Below are positions 15,101 through 28,900 of a DNA stretch of 64,000 nt, in pieces. The notes beneath the pieces are model-generated. The model had not been told where the DNA came from, did not search any database, and saw nothing but the letters and a program-made list of their open reading frames with translations. The position numbers and the translations under genes were made by a program. The stretch spans positions 4,954,932 through 5,018,931 of the forward strand of contig CM057138.1 in assembly GCA_029964075.1 (NCBI GenBank). The letters run 5' to 3'. Origin of the DNA: Patiria pectinifera (Eukaryota > Echinodermata > Asteroidea > Valvatida > Asterinidae). Position 1 is the first letter of the stretch. Every line of letters begins with the position of its first letter.

Positions 15101-16935
15101 GGACACAAAACTTCAAACATGTCAGTGTAACAATATTTGATCTATTATACTAACCCCTCAAATAGTTCATTTCTGAAAATTACAGCAAAAGCCAATGTAT
15201 GTACATTCCCTTTAATGAACACAACTTGGACACACAGCGCAAGACGCACATACGCCAAACTGGCAAGAACCTTCAGCTTCTGGGTCAATGTCAAATTCTC
15301 CGAGTTTTTCCCTGATTTTTGGTGTTTTTCCCCAAAAATCCATCAGATTTCCCTGTCTGGAAAAATGGAAACTCATTTCTAAGGTTTTTCCCTGATATCC
15401 CAGAGTAGCTAGGAACCCTGTAAGATATTGACAAATGCTGGCACTTTTGACAATTGTTTTGTCTTTTTTTGTGTCTTTTTTTTGGGGGGGGGGGGCCCTT
15501 TCGAACTGAGGTGGAGTTCTGAAAACCAGGAACCAGGAAATCCTGTAAGCCGAACACCTTGTACCTTGAAAAGTCACCTCCGAGGAAATATCACTGTATC
15601 CACATGGGATGAAATACGATCACCAGTACACATGTATGTGGTGCTAGATATACCCTTGTTTACGATATTCAACACTTCAGACTAAAGAACACAAATCTTT
15701 CATTGCTGCAGGCAGTGCACTAACGTAAATGGCACCGAGACTAGAACTTGGCCCTCAGACCAATTTGTTTAGGAACCTCAACACTTTCAACTAAGAACAC
15801 TTATCTTTCATTGCCATGGGCGCTGAAATTCATATGGAAACAAGACTATATGCAAGTACTAACTACATGTAGTTCAAGATTCAGGCTGTCATCACAGTCA
15901 AATTTATGGCCAAGGTTAAGGCTTAAAGAGCCATGCAATGTAATTTTTTTAATGCAAAACCTTGAAAATGCACCACTATGTCCCATTCAACAATATTGTC
16001 AATTTTCGTTTTGCCATATTCAAGGGTCTTTTGGTGCCTTTTTGGTTTTTATGCTAATGCCACTTTCCAGATTCATGAGTAAAACTGTGATGTCATTTTA
16101 GGTACAAATCACTATGTTACAGCTATTTCAGCGCAAAAAGTTAACCATGTGGCCCATCAGGCCGGCGTTTATCTCCGGTTTCAGTAGCATGAAATGACTG
16201 AGAAAATTTCTACTCCCCCTGGATGGGATGCTAGTCCATCGCAGGTTACTCCCCAGCTAATGCCGGTACCCATTTGAACTTCTGGGTGGAGAGGCAAGTG
16301 GGGGTGAAGTGGCTTGCCCAAGGACACAACATATGGCTAGCAGCTGGAGTCGAACCCCTGACCCCCTGATCATGAGTCACAAAGTCATGAACTGTAACCA
16401 CTAGGCCACACTCCCCACATATTTTTTTTTGGGGGGGGGGGGAACTAAAAAACTCGAAAGAAATTAAATACCTTGTCTGATCTCATTTTTCAAAAGAAAA
16501 AAAATTAACAATTTTTGGGACATTTTTTTGAAAAGTTTTGCATTCTTTCACTTTGACAGTGCGCAAACATCGAGGACAAATCACAGTTTGTACTTGATAC
16601 TACGGGACAAAAACGAACGATCTCTCTGGTATTTCAGGCGAATTTGCAAAGAGTAAACTTTAGGCCAAAAAAAAAAGTCTCCGGTTTCTGGTATGCGCGC
16701 GCGTCGCTGTAGCCATGCGCGTCGGCAAAATGAACAAGTTTTTTTTTTCAATGAAAGATGATGTCTCAAAACAGCCAAACTCACTGGTGGACTGGTTGGA
16801 CTGCTGCTGCTGCATTTAATTTGTTTTTTTTTGGTTTATCAAGGGAATCGGCTATTATGTGGCCTCTCTCTCTCTAACATATAAGTTTAGTCGGGCACCA
16901 TATGCAGTCATCAGACCACATTTCATCACATTTGA

Positions 16936-16975
<40 letters not shown>

Positions 16976-19900
16976 TTTGGGCAAGCACGCAACACTTTTC
17001 CCAGAAAGAACCCTTAACATTTAGAATATTACTGTACGACTTCTATTTCCTTGAAGGAAGTTACATTGGGCTTATCTGTGGAAAACACGTACAAAACTTA
17101 TCTCTGTGAAGAGAAAACCAGGCTTGAATGTATTTCTTCCCACAGGAAATACATTCAGATGCCTTGAAACTGGAGACCACCTACATGTACTTCCTCCTGT
17201 ACACTACGTTATCAGGTGCATTCTAGTCATAGTAAAAGTACAGTACACTGGTTTGCAATAGGGTAATTCCAGTGCTATGAAAGGAAGTGTAATGTCCGTG
17301 ACAGAGCCAATTAACCATATCTTATTAACCCTAACCTTCCCAAATCCTGCAAAATCCTCTTTGCAAAATGGAGGATTTTGCAGGATTGAGGCTACATGGC
17401 AAAAGTGTGTTGCTGATTTCGGAGGATGCACTGTGTCAAGGTCTTGGGCCGGACCTTGTGTTGTTTTTGCTCAGCCATGCATAAATACAGGCCTGGATTA
17501 TGCTTTAAATCCTCCGCACTGCTCCAGGATGTCACTGGCTCTGCCTCAACATATTGACAGTGATTGCTGGAGGATTTTGCAGGATTGAGGCAGTGGGCAC
17601 CCCTCCAAGGACCACATTCAAGAAATAATAAGGAATTTTGCAGGATTGAAGCTATGCTATTGTTACATGGAGGCAGTTCGAGGATTTTGCAGGATTGAGG
17701 TTACATCCCAGCAAAAACGTCTACGGAATTATAGGGTTAATGATTCAGAAAAATGATCCAAAACTCATAGTCTGTAATCTCCTTGACCATTACTAGATGA
17801 CGAATGTACATGTATACGTTTTTGTATAAGATTTGCAAAATACATTTTCAGGTTTATTCACTGAGCTCTTAAAATGCTCGGTCCCGGACATTACATAATG
17901 CTGGAATCGCCTTTTACATGTGTGGCATGGGTGGCTAGTGCGTAAAGCACTCGCCTCTCACCACTGTGGCCTGGGTTCGATTCCCAGCTCGGACCATATG
18001 TGAGTAGAGTTGTGCGTTGATTCTCTCCTGTGCCACGAGGGTTTTTCTCCTGGCCCTCCGGTTTTCCTCCCTGTACAAAAAATCAAACACTTTCGATCTC
18101 TGGCTGTGCTCCGTGGTCATACATGGGTCGTATGGCGGCAGCCTAAGGCGCCTTTACATGCCTTCGGCTCGACCACGTTGTAACCGCGTCCTTTGCAATT
18201 CAGCTTCTCAGCTGCGAGTATTCATTTTTATTAAATAATTGAACTGTTTGTAACCTATTTCTAAAAGTCTGAATTTCACTTACTTTTGGGTGTTTTCCTT
18301 CGATAAATTGCCGATTTTGTGGTTCTTGTACCTGTAGAGTGTACACAGAAGAAAGATATACCGGTACAGGGTAAGTAAAAAAAAACAAAAAAAACCCAAA
18401 TGTCCGGACCATTGTTTAAGTGACGTTCTGCATGTAGCACTTTCAACATTTAGCATATGAAAGCCCAATTCATTATAAGCTTTCTTTTAGCAGAAGAATC
18501 ATTCAAATCACTCATGTAATTTTCAAGTTACGGGATTTTAAACACAACCACCGTTTTAAAGTTCTGTCCACGGATCACAAAAAGGTAAGCGTTCTTTCAG
18601 CAAAACGAAACCAAATCTCATAGGGATGTGTGTGAATTGTTTTTTGTTTTGCTAAAAGAACGCACACCTTTTTTGTGGATAGGACTTTAAAACAGTGGTT
18701 GTGTTTAAAATTCCGTAACTTGAAAAGTACATGAGTGATTTGAATGATTCTTGTACTAAAAGAAAGCTTATGAATTGGGCTTTCATATCCTAGATTTTGA
18801 AAGTGCTACATGCAAAACTTCACTAAAACAATAGTCCCAACTTTATGGTTTCGTGTTTTTTTTACTCACCCTGAATAAGCAAGACACAAAAAACAACCGA
18901 CTGAGAGTTCTTGGACATTAGCAATCAAGGCTCTTAACCTTCCTGGTGGGAAGTCAATTTTTCAGAGCAACATGCGAATCCCTTTAAAACTCTGCCGGTC
19001 AGTTTAAGGTGAAGGGATATGATCAAATTAGGTTTTGCCCTTCACCGATGTATAAACACTGTATACTCAGTGAAAGTTGGAAAAAATCACTCGGGTGGGA
19101 CTCTAACCCATGACCATGATGACCTCCTGCTTTCTAGTGCAGATGTCTTACCACTCGACCACCGAGCTAACGGGATCGGTTGGCTGGTTCGAATCTGATG
19201 TACATAACAGCGGGTACCGCATTAATATTCATAAGCTGGAATTTTTTGAAGGGATATGAGTGGAGTGTGATGGCCTAGCGGTTAAGAACACCGGACTTAC
19301 GTTCTGGTGTTTCAGAGGCAACAGTGACGTGGGTTCGAGCCCGCCGGCGGACACTTGTGCTCTTAAGCAAGGCACTTAACCATTATTGCTTCGTCCTTCG
19401 GATGGGACGTTAAGCCGTAGGTCCCGTGTGTTGTATAAATGCACGTAAAAGAACCCAGTAAACACTTATCGCTAAGAGAAGGGGTTTGCCCCGGTGTTTC
19501 TGGCCTCCTGTATAAACTCCCACGTGGAGTATTTAGGAGAAGAACCAACCAAGAACCAAGAGTGGCGAGTTCAGACTTACCGATCCAGTAGAATCTTAAG
19601 CACCTCCATCTGGTTGGTGAAGGTTTGGTACGTGCAGAAGAAGATGTTGATGTAGCTAGAGTCCATCTCCTGCAGCGCTACTGGTAGATGCTCCGCTAGT
19701 TTCTCCAAGGGCGCCGCCTTGATGGTCTTGACTTTCACCGTCTCCCATTCCAAGCCCGAGTTCTGTTCGGGAGTCGCCTATAAGATATCAGACAGTTTAT
19801 TTATATTTGTGCGTGACTCTGGTTAAAGGTATTTGCATTTATCCCAAAAGTAACTTACCCAATTATTATCAAACAGCTAATACTTGGCTTAAAGATCATA

Positions 19901-22900
19901 CTGGTACTAAACTGTTTGATGCAAAACATCTGTATTACAACACGTTATTGTCACTGATAGACACTGGACCATCTATAACTTAATGATACTGTGTATTATA
20001 AAGAGCAGGTATCCACCAGTATTGGTGCTCAAGGCGCTACATCATTATTACCCTGCTCATTGGGCCAATGAAACATTCCAAAGACCATCTCAACTCCCTG
20101 GGGAGTATACAGCTCGATGCAGCTAAAATCCATCACAATAACCATCTCTGCCCTCACAGGTACCCATTTACTCCCGGGTGGGGAGAAGCAATGAAAGACA
20201 AAGTGCCTTGCCCAAGGGCACACGCACCATAGCCCCAGGCTGGACTCGAACCCACAACCTGCAGAATAACCCGCAGACCACAAATTCAATACTCCAGACT
20301 ACGAGGCCACTGCACTATGTACATATACCGGTAAGGTTGAAATTTTGCAAGCTCAATACTTGAACCAATTATTTTTAGGGGGTTGGGAATGTGTGACAGC
20401 CACTCAATGTGTGACACCGACCCCCTTCCCGTAAATCGTTTTTAGTTGGAAAAATCGTCACCCTGTCAGAAAAATCGGTCAGGAAATATGCAACAACGAA
20501 TAGTGCCACCTATTGTCTGATAGTGTCCAACTGCACCCCCAATAGTTAGTTAGTATCCGGCCCCCACCCACCCCCATCCCCCTCCCCAAATTTTTGATTT
20601 GCGACGGCCGAGTGGCTAGAAAAAAACCTTGTCTACCTTTCAGCAAGAAGTGCTCCGTCGGCAATTTTGCCAACCCCCCCCCCCTCTTTCAAATTACTCT
20701 GGTGACGCCCTATGCTCCATTCCAGAACTCACTGATGCGTATACATATCCTCATGCATACATGTACAACAAAGCCTCCATACGGCATGTGCCTATACAGA
20801 CTATCCGCAAATACCGAGAAAACAAAAATAATCCAATTTCCTCGCATTTAGCTTCATTATGCGCTCATTACAGTGACGCCTGTTTGTTAAATTAGATCAC
20901 TCCGCACTGGATCCGACCCATGTAAGGTTGAACACTTTGCCAGCTCATTACTCGAACAAAATGTTTTTGTGAGGGGTGGGGGAAAGGAATTTGATTTTTT
21001 TTGCGGTCTGAGCGCACGTGCCGGTGAGATGTGAATCAAAAGTAATCGCATTAGCCGGCCTAAATGCTTGCATAATTGTGGAAAGTATCCAATTGGGCGT
21101 GACGTCGGGCAAGCCCGCGGGACAGGGGGGGCGGGGAGGGGGGCTGTAGCACCCCCAACTGTTTGGATGTGCTGGAATACAGTATGTCCCAAAAATAATG
21201 TCCGTCTGACTGTTTTGGAAATTAAAAAAAACCCACAAAACCAAGTACATTTTGATTTATTTTTTTATTGTGCAGATACTTCTTATCCTTGGCCTAAACC
21301 GTTATGAGTTTCATTTAATTTCAGTCACGCATCACTGGACAATGGTCAATTGATCACAACAACATTTTTGGACACTGCGACCAAGTTCCTTGCTTTAATT
21401 AATTTCATTTTGATGATAATCTGACGCATTTTCACTATTTCGAAATGATCATTAATAAATTGCTGTCGGCTAAATCAATAAGGGAATAAATGTGTGCTGG
21501 GGAGGTTTTAATCACTCTGTTTAAGACCGCTTAGAGTCTGGGTGCTGATAATGACCCGAGTCGGAGCCGAGGGTAATCTGCATCCAGACTCCAACCAATC
21601 TTAAACAGAGTGATTAATACCGACCAAGCACATATTTATTCCCATTCAGAAATACCTTTTCGTTCAAAAAAAATCTACACTTTTCGGTAAAAAAAACCCC
21701 AATTTTGTTCAACAACTTCACTTCAGGTTTTTTTTTAAATACCCCTCTAGCTAAATAATGGAGTGTCCAGCTGGCGAGTAAGATTTTAACAACTCCTTTT
21801 ATGGAGATTGGCGCGCTCGTCGCGCGTACTGCGCGATGGTGCGCAGAATGCATCTGGGCCGTTGCGTTGTGAATTTGGGACTATAAAATTCTGACGCATT
21901 GGTAGTATTGCGCAGGCCTACGTGAACGTTCAACCAATAAAACGGTGAGAGGCAATGGATTTCATAAGAGTCCAAATAAAGAGTCCACTGGAAAAGTGTT
22001 TAAGACCAGCCAGCCATGTCTTTATCATCTGTGCAACGTGATGGGCTCTCAAGTGACCAATGGGAATGGGTAAACTGTCTGAGGTATTTATGAATGTAAT
22101 TTTAATATTTACCCCTTCCACGATGGACGGGACCGAGTGTCTATAGCGGACTTTCTTGAGGTAGACATTGTATATTGCACCGTTCTCTTTTTCTTCTTTC
22201 CAATGTTTCATAGCACCCTCCTGCAAGGGGGAAAAAAAGAAGAAAAATAAACTAGAAGTTTAACAACTTGCTCTTCATAGTTCAGTCAACAATCGTACAT
22301 TGGGCCAAGAAGAAAAATTGTGTTTCCCTATTACATTGAAATAAAAAAATATAAAAAAATATAGGACGGATGTTTAAAAACGCACAGATAAAAGCTGACC
22401 ATATTTTTCATTTCCCTGAACAGGCAGACAGTACGATTGTAAACTAGAAGTTTAACAACTTGCTCTTCATAGTTCAGTCAACAATCGTACTGTCTGCCTG
22501 TTCAGGGAAATGAAAAATATGGTCAGCTTTTATCTGTGCGTTTTTAAACATCCGTCCTATATTTTTTTATATTTTTTTATTTCAATGTAATAGGGAAACA
22601 CAATTTTTCTTCTTGTCCCAATGTATCTCTCAGTTGCAAATAGTGCAATGTACACATGGGTCAAGCCAACAGAGCTACCGGTACAGGCCCTATTAAATTA
22701 CTAGAGCGCTAGTCCAAAATAGTGCAAAGTCAGTTTCTATGATACTTGAATGGCAAATTGCACAAGTCAGGTTTGATACACCAAGAAAGGTCAACTTTTA
22801 GGACCAAAATTTGTTATGGAATGAACAAGATCCTGTACATGTACATACGAGTCTGGTGAAATGTAACTATATATACCGGTATTAGTACAATGTACGAAGA

Positions 22901-25900
22901 GACAGGTGATATAGAAATAACTGCCAACCTACAGTAAATACAGACAATATAAAATCATGATTAAAAATGGTCTGCTTTTTCTTTTCTCGAGCTTGTAGGC
23001 CTACGTGTGCAAATACACGTATTACTGCTGAACTACATGTACAGTGGAATCCAGCGACCAGAATAAGAAGCTATTTACTGCGGTGGTGTCATGCTCATGT
23101 GTCACGCGTACTTAAAGACAAGGCGCATGCGCAATTTGCTAATATTCCTATTGGCCGAAGGAGCCCGGAGTGCGTGCGTACCGTTACTACCTGAACGCCA
23201 CTCACGTGAGCCTGGTGCCACCGCAGGAAATGGCTAACGCGGGATATTTGTCTTTTACGGGCTCCAAAAAAAACAGCTAGAGCACATCCCATGAAGAATT
23301 ACAGTACTCGCACAACTTCAAGAATAGATTCCAACAGAATAGGCCTTGAGTGACTTCATCCAGACGAACAAAAAAATCACTTCATTTGGTCCTTTCAGCA
23401 CTAAATGTGGGTGCTACCCCCTAGTACTTCCTCGGGACTATACCCTGCTAAATCGAACAGAGTCCAACCGGACTTTCCTGTTCAATCCACTGTGCCTCAT
23501 TTTCTGATGTCCGCTGAATCCAACGGAGTCCAACAATGCGTTATAATGCGGTTCAGTTTGCCTGCTGAATCCAACATTTTGCATGAGGAACGTACACAAG
23601 GGGTTAACTGCTCAATCCAACAGGCTCCATCGGGTATGTGGCATAGTTGGATCCCGTTGGATTCAGCAGGGTTACGGTAAAAATATATATATGTCCACAA
23701 ATTACATACATAACATACCGGCACATAGAGAATTTCACCAGGAAACTTCATTCCCAATTCGGCATAGAGTCGAGTCGTATACTGTCCAAAGATAACTTAG
23801 CAAGGGTCAAAACATTCGTGCAGGAATTGTACCGGTATTTACACTGCGTTTTTGTCACAACTATGCCCAGGGTTTCAACGTCTCTGCCTCGTTTCCCTTT
23901 GCACTTTTTCGGTACAGAAAATTCATGTCACTTAGCCCAAAAACACTGGCAGAACGAAGACCTTATGAAAAACTGGGTCATGTAATACTCCATTATCAGG
24001 TGGATTAAAACCAGCCCGGTAAGCAAAGACGTTATGTGATAACAGCCGGCTACAAACCTTGGGGAGTTAATAAAACAAATACGGGCAGGGACACTGCGCA
24101 TCAAACTAAACTTTGATATGCTATAAACAGGCAAATCAAATAAATAGAGTTTACTGCATGTATTATGTAAATATCATGCGTACAATGCCATCGAGGTTGA
24201 ATAACAGTGAACAGTGCTGGTCCCAGAGAGCCAGCCTTGAGTCGTCTTTGAACATCTATCTGACTGACCAAAAAGTCAACTCGAAACTCGAAAAATCAAT
24301 TCGAAACTCAAAAAGTCAACTCGAAACTCAAAAAGTCAACTCGAAACTCCAAGAAAAGAAACCCTCCTGACCCAATGTCAACATACATAAATTATATTGG
24401 TTGTACAAAAATGTAGACTGGTGCAGAGTGCCGGGCAGTGCTATCATACAGGATAACCCCGTATCACCAATGAATCCATGGCTAATCGCAGACCCATTGT
24501 GTAGACCAGATGCAAGAAGACTTCCGGCAGTGAATAGCCATTCTGAACTAACTGCACATATTTCTGTGCACTCTAAGACCACCTTTACGAAGGTTATACA
24601 ACTTGTCTTGGTCAAGTTATAACATTAACATGCTGCAATATTACGATATCATTAGTTCAATTAGTTTCAATGGGCGGATCTAGGTTTCAGGATGGGGGGA
24701 GGGGGAGGGGAGAATAGATTTTTCAGTGAAGACTGATGCTGGCGGAGTCCCGATCGAGGCATCCACCCCCCCCCCCCCCACCCCCGGGAAAACTTGGAAA
24801 TCTATGATATTTTTTTTTGTATTCTAAGGCGATTTGTGATTAGATTTTGGAACTTTGGCATTCCATAATCCATTTAATATTTTTGTCCCCATTTTACTAG
24901 CATCATAACATTACTTAGCGGCTGAAGTCCTGAGCAGTGTTTAACACCCCCTCCCCCAACTGGTCTGCTGATCATGCATTCCCATACAGCCCACCATAAA
25001 CCACCTTTCAAAACAATATAAAATCTTGTGCGAGAGCCATAAACAAGAATTTTACGAGCAATGAATTTCGTCCACTGCCATTTTAACCAACACTGCAGGA
25101 CCATGTTACAGGAAGGAAGATATTTATTTCCACGGACAGTCATTATCTGGCTATCTTGCTCAGAAACCTTACCCAAAGACACTCGTCATATTTCAATTAC
25201 CCGAGGACTGTTGACTAGCCTTGCGGGCTCTCGATAGAGATCGCCTTACCATTTTAGGTATCTATGGGTTTCAAAACAAGAACAGATGGCCCAAAATAGT
25301 TCAGCAATGCAGTACTTTAATACATGTGATGTATCCACATTATTTTCTACATGACTTTGAAATATGTCATGCGATCAAGCTAAATGAGTCATTTGTTATC
25401 AAATTTTGAAATTCAATTTTTTTTTTTTACATTTTTGAACAGAGCCATCTTTTAGTTTATATTTGGAGAAAACCCCATGTGAATACGACCTTCCGTTCAG
25501 AACTCAGAACACAGGCGGATCAGAAAGAAGAAAACAGAGAAATCAAACAGATAAATCCACAATTCAAAATTGAAGTGTTTACATGTATTACGCAACAATA
25601 AACATGCTTTATTTCAGGTTATTAAATATTGACTCCTTAGCAAAAAATGTCACATTTTATAATATATGTAGCCTTCCAACGTTACCCCCCAAAAAGGTCA
25701 ATTTCAAAATGTCCACCCCTACTGACCTATTTTGGGCTGTATCTGAAAATCATAAACTGCCGACAAACGACTCATTTCTAAGCTTGATTGCATCACATAT
25801 ACTTGCAAATTAATAGGGCTGTCTTAAATATAGGCCTACCAAATAACAGAATATTCAAGCATCAACTGAATTTTCAAATAGCTTTTTGCTGGTTTGAATA

Positions 25901-28900
25901 TTCAGGTTAAAAAAAACTATGCACGCACACACACAACTGTAATGTTATTTTAACCCCTAGGCATTTTTTCAAGGGTGCAACCTCAATCCTACAATGGATG
26001 GTTAAAAAAATGAAAATGCAAAAAATGAGGGCATGCACTAAACAAATTTCATACAAACAAACTTACTTGGATTAAAGATCGTAACGGCACAGACGTGAAA
26101 TAATTGTGTGGCTTGCTGTCTCTCAGAAGAAATCAAAATGTGCAGGAGATTTCCAACGATAATCAATTGACTGGTTTTTGGGAATAAAGAGTGCAATCCG
26201 GCGAAATACACACGGTTTTTCACTGTTTTCTCAGAAAGTGTGTGACATCCAAGAAGCTGAAATTCGACAGGTTAGATTTTGAACATTCTTGTTTGAGTTT
26301 TGAGTGGTGTTATTATTGGAAAGGAACACGTGATCCTTTATGACTTTTAATTTGGGAACTTGGTGAAGTGCCAAATTGGCATTGGGTTTAGGATAGTACA
26401 ATGTCAGTACCTAGCACTTGCAAGTACATAACGCCCACCCATCCTTCCTGTGTATACACTGCATCTGATAGGAATACCAGATGTTCAGAAAACTAGAATG
26501 AACTAGGTATATTTTACAGGAATGTACATGCCATGCCAACCATTATTGAAATGGAGGTTTTACCATTAACCATCACTCCCTAGGGGTGTGGAAAATCATA
26601 TTCGAATTGGAGGATTCACGATGGTTAGGGAAAAGTCAGGTCTTTTTGTAAAAGTCTGGCATTAAAGAATTTGAACTGATTAATCTTGTTACCAACCATG
26701 ACCAACCAACTGACCAACAAACAAACCAACTGATCAACAGAATGACTGGCTAACCAACCAACTGATCATCAATCAACAAACTAACTGACCTGCACCAAAC
26801 ACACCAACAAACAAACTGACCAACCAACCAACACAACCAACCAACAGACCAACTACTAACTACAAAAAACAACAGACTGACCAACCAACCAACTGACCAA
26901 CAAACAAGCAACAAATCCACTGACCAAACAACAAACAAACCAACAACCAACTCACCACCAAACAAACCAACAAGCCAACTGAACAAACAAATCCACTGAC
27001 CAACCAACAGACCAAAAAACAACCAACAAACAAACCAACAAATCTATGAACCACCCTTCCAACTGACCAACCAACAGACCTCAAAAACTGATGGACCAAC
27101 TAACCAATTGACCAACAAACAAATCCACTGACCAACCAAAAAAACCTTGCCACAAAACAAACCAACAAATTGATGAACCAATCAACAAACACACAAACAC
27201 ACCTGACAAACCAATCGAGCAACCAATAATCAGATCAATCGATCAAATCAACCAATACAATCAATCAATCAATAATATTATTCAATCGATAATCCACAGC
27301 TCGATCACTCAGCTTCAATAACCAGCACTCACAAAATATTGTGCCCTTGAAAGTCAAATATTATCAATCACTCAAAACACACATGTTCCCCACCGGTTGC
27401 TAGGCGACCAAATCTTGACCCCACAAAGTTAAGGGTCCAAACCAGTTTAGATTGATCCCAGCTGAACACAAAGTAAATAGGCAGAAAACGGCCATCAAAC
27501 ATACCAGTCTTATCACAATGGTAATAGGTATTATTATCTTCCTGCCAGGAATATCTGCTATATTTGCTGACAGTGTACATGTACAATGTACAATCAAGGG
27601 TAATGATAACTCCTTCTTTTTGTGTAGATAAGCCAAGTACATGTAAGTTAAAAGTTCAACTCAAGAGTGAGTTTACAATGCCTGTCTGTAGATCATTAAA
27701 GGGGCACTCCTGTACATCCTGGAGAGCACCCGATTGGCCTACGTATGTTAAACGATATGATGTTAGTGGAAAGAAAATTTAAAGGTAGAATATAAACATC
27801 CACATTACTATCCTTTAAAACTTGTTCGTTTTTGTGTTATCCTTGCAAGAATGAATTCCGGGGGTCAAAATGTTTGACTCTCGAACACTGATCTGTTTGG
27901 TAATAGTTGTGAAACAACGTGGACTGTGTATTAATGCTAAGTGCACTTGTACAATATGTGCACACACACACATGACCTATACCGTACATTGAATCCGTCG
28001 TCTGACAGAACGTGGGGGAAAAGAAGTCCAAGGAAACTTGTATTTTCGGCTGGAAATACGTATGCCATTAAATGTCCGCAGTGTCAGTTTTAAGTAGACA
28101 ACCAGGTTTTTTTTTCCTTTTCTCAGGAACAGTGCAACATACATGTAGTTTCCTCTCAAACAGATCTTTGAAATAGGATGAGTAAACAATCTAAAAGCAC
28201 AACATTTCCACGATTTATGATGTGTGACTTAACACCATACATTACACACTTAAAGGGAATATTATGTACATATATGTACAACATTTGCTTTTGCTGCAAG
28301 TTTCAGAAATAAATGGATTTGGAGGATTAGTATATATAGCAAATATTGTTGAAATGACTTGTTTCACGTTTTGGGCTTGTACATGCTGGAAAAAACGTGA
28401 AAACCAATCATGTTTGTAGTCTGGTTCCCTGACTCCACTTTAGATGAAACGGGTTTGTATCCCTTCACAGGTGATCAATTGCAAAGAAAATGCCAAATAA
28501 CTAATACGGGCGATTCACAATAGTGCGCCTCCAAGAGTTTGCAACGCGTTGGCCAAACATAATGCGCGAAATCTGTCGACCCAATGCGCGTTTGGAAAAG
28601 GTCGACTGATTTCGCGCATTGTGATTGGCCAACGCGTTGCAAACTCTTGGAGGCGCACTTTTGTGAATCGCCTGTATTATGAAAACTTAAAGGAGCACTT
28701 TTTGAAAAATACCATTTTTCTTGAAAATTACAGCACAACACTAGGAGCCACAATTTTACAGGCTGCTTTAGACTGTCATTCCCTAAAAATCTAGTGAGAT
28801 ATTTCGTGATTATTTGATCATTTCGTTTTGTGCTGTTTGCAAATGTTGTATCTTCCCTTTAAAGGGAATGTACATCATTGGCTTTTGCTGTAATTTTCAG

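Noticed and set aside
26750..27099. Val/Leu/Trp/Gly-rich minus-strand frames resembling membrane proteins
   Set aside because: Translation of the CCAACCAACAAACAA simple repeat.
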